From: Phreatobacter aquaticus
GTDB taxonomy: Bacteria; Pseudomonadota; Alphaproteobacteria; Rhizobiales; Phreatobacteraceae
Length of the DNA stretch: 64,000 nucleotides
Reading direction: 5' to 3'
NCBI RefSeq assembly: GCF_005160265.1
Contig: NZ_CP039865.1
Coordinates: 310,001-374,000 of the forward strand
Shown: piece after piece, positions 33,918 through 42,415 of the stretch
Numbering within the stretch: position 1 is the stretch's first letter
Layout: each line of letters begins with the position of its first letter
Notes under the pieces: model-generated
What the model was told of the DNA's origin: nothing
What the model saw: the letters and a program-made list of their open reading frames with translations, nothing else
The model's database searches: none
Made by a program: the position numbers and the translations under genes

Positions 33918-33937
33918 AGGAGCGACAGCTCGCTCCT
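33918..33937. terminator. Hairpin between convergent genes
   Basis: aggagcga and tcgctcct form a perfect 8-bp stem with a cagc loop, 15 bp after the YqjE-like stop and 19 bp before the stop of the M24 gene on the other strand. It is a candidate two-way terminator without a T-run. Confidence 0.45.
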
Positions 33938-33955
33938 GTTCCAGGACCGCTCCGC

Positions 33956-35146
33956 CTAGCTGACCGTCTGGCTGGCCAGGTCCTTGGGCGCCTTGGTGAG
34001 GACCTCTGGGCGCTTGCCGACCACCACCGTGTCGTCGTGGCGGAAGCCGCCGAGACCCCATTCGTAGAGGCCCGGCTCGGCCGAGTAGACCTCGTTCGCC
34101 TCCAGTGGCCGGGTGTTGAACGCCATGTCCTCGGGGAACTCGTGGCCAAGCGTGCCCATGCCATGGCCGGTGCGGTGGAGGATGAGGTCAGCCACACCCT
34201 CGCTCTCCAGTACCGCCTGCGCTGCCGCATCGATGCCGCAGACGGGCTCGCCGGTGATGGCGGCCGCGCAGGCCGCCTCGTTGGCGGCGCGCGAGGCCTC
34301 GTAGAGCTTGACCTGGCGGGGCGAGGGCTTGCCGCAGAACCAGGTCCGCTCGTTCTCCACCACCAGCCCGTTGACCCTGGGGATGACGATGTTGACCAGT
34401 CCGTGGCCGGTCTCGATCCGCGCGCCCGACGAGCGGCCATCACCATGGGGGGCCGCGCTCGCCGGTCCCGACAGGGTCCAGCAGCGCAGGATCTCGAGGG
34501 CTTCGCCGGGGAAGCGCCTGGCCGATTCCTCGGCCATCAGAGCGGCCATGGCCATGTCGAGCTCCTGCACCAGGCGACCCGGCCGGATGTTCTCGCGGTA
34601 GCGGTCCTGCACCCAGTCGGTCAGCCCGGCGATCTCGCGCATCAGCTGGATCTCGTCTTCATGCTTGACCCAGCGCAGCCGCCGGCACTCGGCGGTCGCT
34701 GCCTCGATCTTCAGATGTGGCAAGAGACCCGCCACCTTGCCGAAGGCGCCGCCGCCGGCATCGACGCCGATGCGGGAGCGCCCGAGGCCGCGGGCCTTCA
34801 AGAGCCCGGCGACCAGATCGGCCCATTGGGTGGCAAGCGGCAGGCGCGCGCCGATCCGCGGATGCTCGGCATAGAAGCTGGCATCGGTGACCCACAGCCG
34901 CTGGCCCTCGGCGGTGAACCGCCAGTGGTTGGTGGAGAGCTCATTGAGCACCGCGAAGGGCTCGCCATTGCGCGGCACGACGCAGACGATCGGCCGCTCC
35001 CAGGGCTGCACATCGGTCTGGAAGTTGGTGACGAACTGGAAGAAGTCGCCGGTGGTGAAGGCCAGCGCGTCATAGCCCTCGCGATCCATCAGATCGCGCA
35101 TCAGGCCATAGCGATAGTCGCGGACCGGGGCGCCAAGGAAGGCCAT
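33956..35146 (-). CDS. M24-family (creatinase/prolidase-like) protein with degenerate metal site
   Basis: 396 residues with an N-terminal creatinase-like domain (1-150) and a C-terminal pita-bread domain (about 155-396). The His and one Glu are in place (HRTGHGMGTLGHEFP, SAEPGLYEWG). The first metal Asp is Asn (GLVNIVIPRVNG), the second is Glu (VVENERTWFCG), and the last Glu is Asp (RHDDTVVV). That pattern resembles non-metal creatinase more than aminopeptidase P. The ATG at 35146 replaces an upstream TTG. It is the last gene of an operon with MaoC, TctC and two acyl-CoA dehydrogenases, so a C-N hydrolase or lyase step on the imported substrate is plausible. No substrate is assigned. Confidence 0.82.
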   Translation of the reverse strand: MAFLGAPVRDYRYGLMRDLMDREGYDALAFTTGDFFQFVTNFQTDVQPWERPIVCVVPRNGEPFAVLNELSTNHWRFTAEGQRLWVTDASFYAEHPRIGARLPLATQWADLVAGLLKARGLGRSRIGVDAGGGAFGKVAGLLPHLKIEAATAECRRLRWVKHEDEIQLMREIAGLTDWVQDRYRENIRPGRLVQELDMAMAALMAEESARRFPGEALEILRCWTLSGPASAAPHGDGRSSGARIETGHGLVNIVIPRVNGLVVENERTWFCGKPSPRQVKLYEASRAANEAACAAAITGEPVCGIDAAAQAVLESEGVADLILHRTGHGMGTLGHEFPEDMAFNTRPLEANEVYSAEPGLYEWGLGGFRHDDTVVVGKRPEVLTKAPKDLASQTVS

Positions 35147-35251
35147 GACCGTCAATCTCCATGAGCGCGGTCCAGGCCGGCCCGCGGGCGTCCAACCTGT
35201 CGCCGCAGGACCGCCGAGACAAGCGCCCGGCGGACGCCCCAGCCCTGCTGC

Positions 35252-36247
35252 TCAGGCAATGCGAGCTCGGACGAAGTCGAGCATCGTGCCGCCGGTTTGA
35301 GACAGCGCCATCTGCCCGAGCCTGGCCGACCATAGCCGCTCGGACCCGTAGCGCAGCCGGCCCTGCCGCAGCCGCTCGACGAACAGGTGCAGGTTGAGTT
35401 CCTGCGTCATGCCGATGGCGCCATGCACAGCATGGGCGATGCCGGCGGCCTGCGCCGCGGCCTCACCGATCCGGATCTTGGCGGTGGCGATGCGCGCGAG
35501 ATCGGCCGATCCCGTGATATCCGCGTCCTCGGGGAAGGCGAGGTCGGCCGCCGCGCGGGCGGCATGCACCAGTTCGGTCATGACGGCGAGCTGCTGCTGC
35601 ACCGCCTGGAACTTGCCGATCGGCCGGCCGAACTGGCTGCGGTCATTTGCATAGGTCAGCGTCATGGCGAAGATGGTCTCGATCGCGCCGGCCATCTCGG
35701 CGGCCTCAAGCCGCGCACCGATGGTCATCAGGTCGACACCGGCAAGCAGGGGTGCCTCGGCCACCGCATCTGCGCGCCACGCCATCCGGTGGAAGGTGCC
35801 CTCCCCGCTGGCTGACGCGGTCGCGTGGACTGAGTGCAGCAACCTGAAACGATCTCCGTCGGCGACCAGCACGGCGTCGGCGAAGGCACCGCCCGGCACG
35901 TCGGCGCTGAGTACGGCATCAGAGCGCACCGAGCCCGATGCGATGGCGATCGGCCCCTCGGGGCAGTTGATGCCGGCACGCACGGCCAGCGCCCGCGCCA
36001 CGATGGTGGCACCCACCGGCAGCGGCACGGCATGGCGCCCGGCTTCCAGCAGGATCGGGAGCACGGCCGGCAGGCTGAGCCCGGCACCGCCCTGGTCTTC
36101 CGGCACCAGGGCATCGAGGAAGCCGGATTGCTGGATGTCGGCCCAGAGCGCGGATGCGGAGCCATGATCCGTCAGCCGACGGATGACCTCGGGCGATGCT
36201 GCCTCGGCGAACAGCCGGGCGGCGGAGGAGGCGATCAGGTCATCCAT
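35252..36247 (-). CDS. Acyl-CoA dehydrogenase family protein (short form)
   Basis: 331 residues, shorter than the usual 380. The N-terminal helical domain is compact (PEDQGGAGLSLPAVLPILLE), the middle beta domain is reduced, and the C-terminal domain has ANDRSQFGRPIGKFQAVQQQ followed by HAVHGAIGMTQELNLHLFVE. In heteromeric enzymes such as steroid- and side-chain-degrading dehydrogenases, one such partner keeps the FAD-contacting region and the other the catalytic Glu. A classic catalytic residue is not evident here. It begins 10 bp after the stop of a second dehydrogenase gene, so the two may assemble as one enzyme. Confidence 0.86.
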   Translation of the reverse strand: MDDLIASSAARLFAEAASPEVIRRLTDHGSASALWADIQQSGFLDALVPEDQGGAGLSLPAVLPILLEAGRHAVPLPVGATIVARALAVRAGINCPEGPIAIASGSVRSDAVLSADVPGGAFADAVLVADGDRFRLLHSVHATASASGEGTFHRMAWRADAVAEAPLLAGVDLMTIGARLEAAEMAGAIETIFAMTLTYANDRSQFGRPIGKFQAVQQQLAVMTELVHAARAAADLAFPEDADITGSADLARIATAKIRIGEAAAQAAGIAHAVHGAIGMTQELNLHLFVERLRQGRLRYGSERLWSARLGQMALSQTGGTMLDFVRARIA

Positions 36248-36257
36248 CTCATGCTCC

Positions 36258-37418
36258 TCAGCGCAGGCCGATGCCGCGGGCGATCATGCCGCGCAGGATC
36301 TCGCGAGTTCCGCCCCTCAGCGAGAACGACGGCGCCATGCGGCTGGTATAGGCGAGGGTCTTCAGAAGCTCCGGCGAAGCCGCGCTGGTCCCGTCCGGAT
36401 CGCTCGCCAGCGCATTGGCGACAGCCACCGGGATCATCTGCTCGAACTCAGTGCCGAGATCCTTGACGAGGGCCGCCTCCACCACCGGGCTCTCCCCCAG
36501 CTGAAGCTGTGCCGTGACGGCGAGCGACAGCGCCCTGAGCGTGGCGAGATGGGCGACAAGTCGCCCGACCAGCACCGCATCGTCGGTCGACACGGTCGCG
36601 CGGGAGCGCAGGAGGTCGATCCACAGATCGACCAGCACCATGCTCGACAGGATGCGCTCGGGTCCGCTCCGCTCGAAGGCAAGCTCGGCATTGACCTGTT
36701 CCCAGCCGGCGCCTTCCTGGCCGATCAGCGCGTCGGCGCCAAGCTGGACATTATCGAAGGACACCTCGGCGAAGTGCTCGTCGCCTGAGAGGTCGCGGAT
36801 CGGCCGGATCTGCACGCCCGGCAGGCTGAGGTCGATGATCACTTGCGACAGGCCCTTGTGCCGGTCCTCCGGCACGCCCGAGGTGCGCACCAGCGCGATC
36901 ATGTACTGGCAGTGCGGCGCGTTGCTGGTCCAGATCTTCCGGCCATTCAGCACGAAGCCGCCGCCATCCGTGGCCTGCGCGCGGGTGCGCACGCTGGCCA
37001 GGTCCGAGCCCGAGTTCGGCTCGCTCATGCCGATGCAGAAGAAGATGTCGCCGCGACAGATCGGCGGCAGGTAGAACTGGCGCTGCGCCTCGGTGCCATA
37101 GCGCAGGATCAGCGGGCCGGACTGGCGGTCGGTGATCCAGTGCGCCGCGACCGGCGCACCGGCGGCGAGCAGTTCCTCGACCACCACGAAGCGGGCGAAA
37201 TGGCTGCGCTCGGCGCCGCCATAGCGCTTCGGGATCGAGAAACCGAGCCAGCCCTGGCGGCCCATGGCGCGGCTGAAGGCGGCATCATGGCCCATCCACG
37301 AGCGTGCGCGGCGATGCGCCGGCATGGGCATGACATGCTCGGCGATGAAGGCCTTGACCTCCGCGCGCAGGGCCTCGTCTTCCGGCGGAATGGCGGCAGG
37401 CGGCAGGGGGGCGAGCAT
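36258..37418 (-). CDS. Acyl-CoA dehydrogenase
   Basis: 386 residues, standard length. FAD and substrate motifs: FFCIGMSEPNSGSDLASVRT near 130, GGFVLNGRKIWTSNAPHCQY near 150, and a C-terminal YTSRMAPSFSLRGGTREILR followed by GMIARGIGLR. It oxidises an acyl-CoA to the enoyl-CoA and passes electrons to ETF in the cytoplasm. The ATG at 37418, 2 bp after the TctC stop, is preferred over a GTG at 37424. Position beside a second, shorter dehydrogenase and a MaoC hydratase suggests a dedicated beta-oxidation branch. Confidence 0.91.
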   Translation of the reverse strand: MLAPLPPAAIPPEDEALRAEVKAFIAEHVMPMPAHRRARSWMGHDAAFSRAMGRQGWLGFSIPKRYGGAERSHFARFVVVEELLAAGAPVAAHWITDRQSGPLILRYGTEAQRQFYLPPICRGDIFFCIGMSEPNSGSDLASVRTRAQATDGGGFVLNGRKIWTSNAPHCQYMIALVRTSGVPEDRHKGLSQVIIDLSLPGVQIRPIRDLSGDEHFAEVSFDNVQLGADALIGQEGAGWEQVNAELAFERSGPERILSSMVLVDLWIDLLRSRATVSTDDAVLVGRLVAHLATLRALSLAVTAQLQLGESPVVEAALVKDLGTEFEQMIPVAVANALASDPDGTSAASPELLKTLAYTSRMAPSFSLRGGTREILRGMIARGIGLR

Positions 37419-37420
37419 GG

Positions 37421-38398
37421 TCACTCGATCCGCACACCGCTCGCCTTGACCACCTCGGCCCAGCGCACGATCTCGTCGCGCACGTAAGTGCCATAGGCGG
37501 CGGGCGTCGAACCCAGCGGCTCCGCGCCCTGCACGGCGAGCTTGGCCTTGACGGCCGGGTCCGCGAGGGCGGCCAGCGCCGCCGCATTGAGCTTGGCGAC
37601 GAGGTCGGCCGGGGTGCGGGCCGGCACCATGATGCCCTGCCAGGCACCGATGTCCTTCGAGTCGATCCCGGCCTCGGTCAGCGACGGGACATTGGGCAAT
37701 ACCGGCGTCCGCCGCGTGCCCAGGATCGCCAGCGCACGCAGATGGCCGCTGGTGATGAGCGGGTGCGCCGAGTTGACCGTATCGGCGATGAACTGCACAT
37801 GGCCACCGGCCAGCGCGTTGAGCGCCGGCGCACTGCCGCGGAACGGCACATGCACCGCCTCGATGCCCTGCGACTTGAGGAACAGGGCTGCCCCCAGATG
37901 GGTGACATTGCCGGCCCCCGCCGAGCCGTAGTTCAGCTTGCCCGGATTGGCCTTGGCATAGGCGACGAACTCGGCAACCGTCTGGGCCGGAACCGAGGGA
38001 TGCACCGCCAGAACCAGCGGCACGACGGCGGTGAGGCAGACCGGCTCCAGGTCGCTGACCACGTCATAGTTCAGTCGGGCATAGAGCGACGGGCTGAGCG
38101 CGATGGCGGACGTGTTGTAGAGCACCGTGTAACCGTCCGGATCGGCCTTGGCCGCGCCTTCGGACGCAATGTTGCCATTGGCACCGGGACGGTTGTCGAT
38201 GACGAAGGCCTGGCCCAGCAGCTCGCCCATCTTCTCGGCCAGCACGCGCGCGACCAGATCGGTCGGGCCGCCCGGCGGGAAGGGCACGAGAAGGCGGATC
38301 GGCCGCGACGGATAGGCCTGCGCCCGTGCCGGGACACCCGTGGCGATCAGGCCAAGGGCGGCGGCGGTCAGGCTGCGGCGTGAGATGGTGGCGGTCAT
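37421..38398 (-). CDS. Tripartite tricarboxylate transporter receptor (TctC/Bug family), orphan
   Basis: 325 residues. A twin-arginine-like signal (SRRSLTAAALGLIATGVPAR, then AQA) precedes YPSRPIRLLVPFPPGGPTDL, the Bug-family opening. IDNRPGANGNIASEGAAKAD and NYGSAGAGNVTHLGAALFLK are the ligand-binding motifs that clamp a carboxylate. No TctA or TctB membrane subunit lies in the window, a common state for Bug proteins, which may use a shared membrane pair elsewhere. It sits between the MaoC and acyl-CoA dehydrogenase genes, so its ligand is probably the acid degraded by that operon. Confidence 0.9.
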   Translation of the reverse strand: MTATISRRSLTAAALGLIATGVPARAQAYPSRPIRLLVPFPPGGPTDLVARVLAEKMGELLGQAFVIDNRPGANGNIASEGAAKADPDGYTVLYNTSAIALSPSLYARLNYDVVSDLEPVCLTAVVPLVLAVHPSVPAQTVAEFVAYAKANPGKLNYGSAGAGNVTHLGAALFLKSQGIEAVHVPFRGSAPALNALAGGHVQFIADTVNSAHPLITSGHLRALAILGTRRTPVLPNVPSLTEAGIDSKDIGAWQGIMVPARTPADLVAKLNAAALAALADPAVKAKLAVQGAEPLGSTPAAYGTYVRDEIVRWAEVVKASGVRIE

Positions 38399-38415
38399 CG
38401 TGGCCTCCCCGGCGC

Positions 38416-38895
38416 TCAGGCCGGACGGCCGGCGAGCAGCCGGCGGGCCGTATAGGTCATCACCACCTCGCCGCGCTGGTTCGACACGCTCATGGTCGAG
38501 TCCACCACAGCGCGGCCGCTCTTCGACGTCGGCCGGATGCCGGTGACCTCGACCGTCGCCCAGATCGTGTCGCCGACCTTGACCGGGCCATGGATCTTCT
38601 GGGTGAGCTCAAGCATGGCAAGGCCCGTGCCCTGGATCATCGACTGCAGGATGAACCCCTCGATCAGCGCATAGGTCAGCGCCGCCGGGACCAGACGGCC
38701 CTTCACGGCGGCATGCTCGTATTCGGCATCGATGAAGATCGCTTCGGTCATGCCCGTGACCGAGATGAAGTTGACGAGATCGGTCTCTGTGACGGTCCGC
38801 CGGAACGTCTTGAAGGTCTGGCCGACATGAATGTCCTGCCAGTAGAAGCCATGGCCAAGCGTCGGCAGGGCGTCGGTCGCGGAAGCGGTCGTCAT
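38416..38895 (-). CDS. MaoC-like hotdog dehydratase/hydratase
   Basis: 159 residues. The hotdog signature includes GQTFKTFRRTVTETDLVNFI, then VKGRLVPAALTYALIEGFIL and GDTIWATVEVTGIRPTSKSG. In R-specific enoyl-CoA hydratases the usual catalytic Asp-His pair lies in a D-x4-H motif. Here the region around FISVTGMTEAIFIDAEYEHA is changed, so the exact activity is open; thioester hydratase in an acyl-CoA pathway is the best reading. It is the first gene of the operon running to 33956. An unusual pair of overlapping palindromes lies about 63 bp upstream. Confidence 0.85.
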   Translation of the reverse strand: MTTASATDALPTLGHGFYWQDIHVGQTFKTFRRTVTETDLVNFISVTGMTEAIFIDAEYEHAAVKGRLVPAALTYALIEGFILQSMIQGTGLAMLELTQKIHGPVKVGDTIWATVEVTGIRPTSKSGRAVVDSTMSVSNQRGEVVMTYTARRLLAGRPA

Positions 38896-38958
38896 GGGAA
38901 TGTCCTTGTCTCGGTCCCTCTCGCCGCTGGCCTCCCTCGGCCTGCACGAAAGGCACGC

Positions 38959-38986
38959 GCTTTCATCTGGTGAAAGCGCCTTTCAC
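38959..38986. promoter_or_regulatory. Overlapping palindromes upstream of the maoC operon
   Basis: gctttcatctggtgaaagc (38959-38977) and gtgaaagcgcctttcac (38970-38986) are both self-complementary and share the gtgaaagc arm. They lie 64 bp upstream of the MaoC start in the promoter gap. Three evenly spaced half-sites suggest cooperative binding of a dimeric repressor. No regulator gene is adjacent. Confidence 0.5.
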
Positions 38987-39054
38987 TGGAGCGAGAGAGA
39001 ACCACCGCCTAAGGCGCAGCGTCAAGGCGACCCGACCGGGCCGTTGGACAGAGC

Positions 39055-39774
39055 CTAGCGGCGAAAGCGCAGGTCGAGCCCCTGGGCGATCCAGGCGGCC
39101 TCGATCGCATCCATGTCGGCGGCGCCGGACGGATTGGCGCGGCTCGGCGCCCAGCCACGTCTCGCGGGCCAGCTGCCTTGCCAGATCGCCAGAAGGCGAC
39201 GGAGTTCGGCGAGCGGATCGGCATGGTCATCGACCCGGATGTTGAGGTCCGGAAAGTCCTCGGTCGTGGTCACCAGCATGGCGGCGGACTGACGGCCGCG
39301 CTTGTCGCCTCCTGCCGCCTGACCGGCATCGAGCGCCGCCATCATCCGCACCGGCAGGTCGAGCGTGGCGCCTGCGGCATAGGTCGCGAAGGTCGTCTCG
39401 ACCACCGGCGCGCCGGCCAGCATGTTCCCGGCGACCGAGACATGCGGCCCGGTCATCTCGCCGCACCATTCCACGCAATTGCGGCCGGTCCACACAGCCG
39501 TTCGGCCCTTTGCGTCCACCGCATGAACCTGGCGCAGATGACGCCCTTCGTCAGGGTCCAGGGCTTTGGCGATGGCATCTGCCGGCGCCATGCCGGCCTC
39601 CAACCCGTCGAGGATGGCAGGCCCCAGATAGCGGTTGGTCATCGACTGAGTGGAGACCGCCCCCACGCCCGAGCGGACGAAGGGACAGCTCGCCCCGACC
39701 GCGAAGGCGCAGGTGGTAACGGCGACGCCAAAGGCGCCGCTCGCCGGATCATGGGCGACGATCGACCAGGTCAC
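39055..39774 (-). CDS. DUF1028 (Ntn-hydrolase-like) protein
   Basis: 239 residues. The DUF1028 N-terminus is clear: MTWSIVAHDPASGAFGVAVT, then SCPFVRSGVGAVSTQSMTN and LGPAILDGLEAGMAPADAI. Family structures have an Ntn-hydrolase fold and the genes often accompany peptide transporter genes, which is also the case here. The start codon is GTG at 39774, 6 bp after the binding-protein stop. It could be a secreted or cytoplasmic amidase, but there is no signal peptide, so it is likely cytoplasmic. It is the last gene of the minus-strand unit that starts at the DppA-like gene at 47372. Confidence 0.88.
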   Translation of the reverse strand: MTWSIVAHDPASGAFGVAVTTCAFAVGASCPFVRSGVGAVSTQSMTNRYLGPAILDGLEAGMAPADAIAKALDPDEGRHLRQVHAVDAKGRTAVWTGRNCVEWCGEMTGPHVSVAGNMLAGAPVVETTFATYAAGATLDLPVRMMAALDAGQAAGGDKRGRQSAAMLVTTTEDFPDLNIRVDDHADPLAELRRLLAIWQGSWPARRGWAPSRANPSGAADMDAIEAAWIAQGLDLRFRR

Positions 39775-39780
39775 GCCGGC

Positions 39781-41373
39781 TCACTTCTTCTCGAGGTTCC
39801 ACAGCGCCAGATTGCCGGCTGCCAGCAGGCCGGTGATCGAGGTGCGATAGGCGGTCGGCTGGAGATACTGACCCAGCTGGATATGGGTCGGATACTCGGC
39901 GACCCGCCGCTGAACGGCCTCTGCGATGGCGCGCTGTTTCGCAGCATCGGTCTCGCGGGCGAAGGCATCACGCAGGCGCTCGATCTCGGCATCGCAGGGC
40001 CAGCCGAAACCCGCCTTGTCGCAGCTCGCATTCAGGAAGCTGGTGGAGGCGGGATCGAGCACGTCGATCGAGCCCCAGGACGTGAGGAAGGCGCTCCAGC
40101 CACCGGCAGTCGGCGCGTCGCGCCGCGTGCGACGGGCGACCAGCGTCTGCCAGTCCATGGCTTGCAGATCGACCTTGAGGCCGGCCCGCTCCATGATCGC
40201 CTTGGCGACGGGCGCGAGGTTGGAGAGCGACGGATTGTCGGTCGACTGCATGAGCACCACCGGCGATCCGTCATAGCCGGCCTGCTGGATCAGCGCACGG
40301 GCACGGGCAATGTTGCCCTCAAGGCGGTCGGTGAAGCCCGCATCCATGGCGAGCGGCGAACCGCAGGGAAACAGCGACTTGCACAACACGTAGTAGGCGG
40401 GATCACCGATCGTCGACTTGACGAAGTCCTCCTGATTGAAGGCAATCGCCACTGCCTGACGGATCAGCGGATTGTCGAAGGGCTTGTGCAGGACGTTGAA
40501 CCGGAAGGCATATTGCCGGCCCATCGGCGCCAGCACCTTGAGCGCGATGTTGGAATCGGCCTTGAGCAGCGGCAGGAGATCGTGGGGCGGCGCCTCGATC
40601 AGGTCGATCTCGCCGCGCAACAGGGCGCTCACCTGCGTCTGCGCATCGGGGATCCAGATCCACTCGACACGATCGACCTTGACGACCTTGCCGCCGGCCG
40701 AGCCTGACGGCGGCTCGGCACGCGGCCGGTAGCGCGGATTGCGCAGATAGACGGCCCGCTCGCCGGGCTTCCACAGATCGCGTGCGAAGATGAACGGACC
40801 CGACCCGATGGAATCGGTGATCTGGGTATTCGGATCGGTCTCGGCGACCCGCTTCGGCATGATGAAGAGGATATTCGCCGACGGCTTGCCGAGCGACGAC
40901 AGCACGAGGCCATAGGGCTCCTTCAGCTTCAGCACGAAGGTCTTGGGACCCGTTGCGGTCAGCTCGGCGGTGACGGCCAGCAGCTTCTGCCCCATGCCGT
41001 CACGGGCGCCCCAGCGGCGGATCGAGGCGACGCAGTCCTCGGCCGTCACCGGTTGGCCGTCGTGGAACTCCAGCCCATCGCGCAGCGTGAAGGTCCAGGT
41101 GAGCTTGTCCTCGCTGACGGTCCAGGTGTCGACCATCTGCGGTTTCACCTCGAGCTTCTCGTCGACCGCGAACAGCGTGTCGTAGACCATGAAGCCGTGA
41201 TGGGTGCTGATCAGCGCGGTCGTCCAGATCGGATCGAGAATGCGCAGGTCGGAATGCATGGCCGTACGCAGAACCGTCTCGGCGCGGACAGGCGCGACAG
41301 CACCAAATCCCGCCATGACCGCAACGACCGCAGCAATGCGGCCGAGCCGCCCGAACCTGTCCGACCAGCCCAT
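39781..41373 (-). CDS. ABC solute-binding protein, DppA/OppA family (subgroup with the 57.4 kb paralogue)
   Basis: 530 residues with a Sec-type signal (RIAAVVAVMAGFGAVAPVRA). The mature start, LRTAMHSDLRILDPIWTTA, followed by YDTLFAVDEKLEVKPQMVDT, is the family-5 extracellular binding protein opening. LRDGLEFHDGQPVTAEDCVA is the standard motif. The ATG at 41373 is chosen because ggaggg lies 6 bp before it. It has no permease partner directly beside it, although DppB/C-like genes lie 2.5 kb upstream in the same unit. It closely resembles the protein at 57382-58953, suggesting a duplicated binding-protein type for related ligands. Confidence 0.9.
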   Translation of the reverse strand: MGWSDRFGRLGRIAAVVAVMAGFGAVAPVRAETVLRTAMHSDLRILDPIWTTALISTHHGFMVYDTLFAVDEKLEVKPQMVDTWTVSEDKLTWTFTLRDGLEFHDGQPVTAEDCVASIRRWGARDGMGQKLLAVTAELTATGPKTFVLKLKEPYGLVLSSLGKPSANILFIMPKRVAETDPNTQITDSIGSGPFIFARDLWKPGERAVYLRNPRYRPRAEPPSGSAGGKVVKVDRVEWIWIPDAQTQVSALLRGEIDLIEAPPHDLLPLLKADSNIALKVLAPMGRQYAFRFNVLHKPFDNPLIRQAVAIAFNQEDFVKSTIGDPAYYVLCKSLFPCGSPLAMDAGFTDRLEGNIARARALIQQAGYDGSPVVLMQSTDNPSLSNLAPVAKAIMERAGLKVDLQAMDWQTLVARRTRRDAPTAGGWSAFLTSWGSIDVLDPASTSFLNASCDKAGFGWPCDAEIERLRDAFARETDAAKQRAIAEAVQRRVAEYPTHIQLGQYLQPTAYRTSITGLLAAGNLALWNLEKK

Positions 41374-41475
41374 CGTCAACCCTCCACCCATCGCATCAAG
41401 TGGCGATTAGGTGATGGGAATGCCCATGCGTCAATCCCGCGCGTGAGCGCCCCCGCCCCCCGCCATGCACATGGG

Positions 41476-42402
41476 CTAATAGCCGCGGGCGCGATCGACC
41501 AGACCCGGAAGGTCCTCGCCAGCCCTGTGGCGACGGATCGTGTCGAGCACGAAGTCGACGGCCGTCGAGGGATGGGTGAAGGCCGCGATATGCGGCGTCA
41601 GCAGGATGCGCGGATCGGCCCAGAACGGGTGGTCCGGCCGCGGCGGCTCCGGCTCCATCACGTCGAGCATGGCCGCCTGGAGCTGGCCGCTGTCGAGGGC
41701 CGAGATCAGGTCGGCATCGACCAGATGACCGCCCCGGCCGACATTGAGCAGCATGGCGCCGCGGGGCAACTGCGCAAAGAGCTTGGCATTCAGCACGCCG
41801 CGCGTGCTGTCCGTCAGCGGCAGGAGGCAGACGAGAATGTCGCAGCCAGCAAGGAAAGCCGGTAGCTCTGCGTCGCCAGCGTAGGTCGTGACGCCCGGAA
41901 GGACGCGCGGCGAGCGGTTCCAGCCGGAGAGCTGGAAGGTGAAATGGCGGAGCCGGTCGAGCACGGCCTGGCCGAGTTGCCCGAGGCCGAGCACGCCGAC
42001 GCGCCGCTCGGCCGTTGGCCGCTGCGACAGGATCTCCCATCTGGCCTGGCGCTGCTGGCCGACATAGCCGATCAGGTCACGATGCAGACCGAGCACCGCC
42101 ATGGTGACGTACTCGACCATGCCTTCGGCAATGCCCGGCTCGAGCATCCGCACGAGCGGGATGTGATCAGGCACGATCGACAGGTCGAACTGGTCGACGC
42201 CGGCGCCGACCGAGAACACCAGTTCCAGGTTCGGCATGGTGGTCGCAAGATCCGGCGGAGGCTCCCAGACCGCGAGATAGCGCACGTCGGCGGGATCGAA
42301 CGGCTCACCCCACAGATGGAACGGAATGGCCGGTGCGCGCTTGCCAAAATGGACGGCCCATTCGCGGCCGCGCGCGACATTGCCCTTGTAGACGAAGGTC
42401 AT
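41476..42402 (-). CDS. D-isomer-specific 2-hydroxyacid dehydrogenase (GhrA-like)
   Basis: 308 residues. The NAD(P) motif VGVLGLGQLGQAVLDRLRHF lies near 135, and the catalytic trio is visible as Arg in LLNVGRGGHLVD, Glu in MLDVMEPEPPRPDHPF and His in LLTPHIAAFTHP. The GhrA group reduces glyoxylate, hydroxypyruvate and other 2-keto acids. It starts 13 bp after the stop of a DadA-like oxidase gene. Together they could turn an amino compound into a keto acid and then a hydroxy acid. The longer frame to 42555 is a shadow of the upstream gene. Confidence 0.9.
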   Translation of the reverse strand: MTFVYKGNVARGREWAVHFGKRAPAIPFHLWGEPFDPADVRYLAVWEPPPDLATTMPNLELVFSVGAGVDQFDLSIVPDHIPLVRMLEPGIAEGMVEYVTMAVLGLHRDLIGYVGQQRQARWEILSQRPTAERRVGVLGLGQLGQAVLDRLRHFTFQLSGWNRSPRVLPGVTTYAGDAELPAFLAGCDILVCLLPLTDSTRGVLNAKLFAQLPRGAMLLNVGRGGHLVDADLISALDSGQLQAAMLDVMEPEPPRPDHPFWADPRILLTPHIAAFTHPSTAVDFVLDTIRRHRAGEDLPGLVDRARGY

Positions 42403-42415
42403 CGTTCTGCCCCGC

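Noticed and set aside
35147-35251. Extra gene between the M24 and dehydrogenase genes
   Set aside because: The gap is 105 bp and holds no open frame with a plausible start site; it is likely only a leader for the M24 gene.
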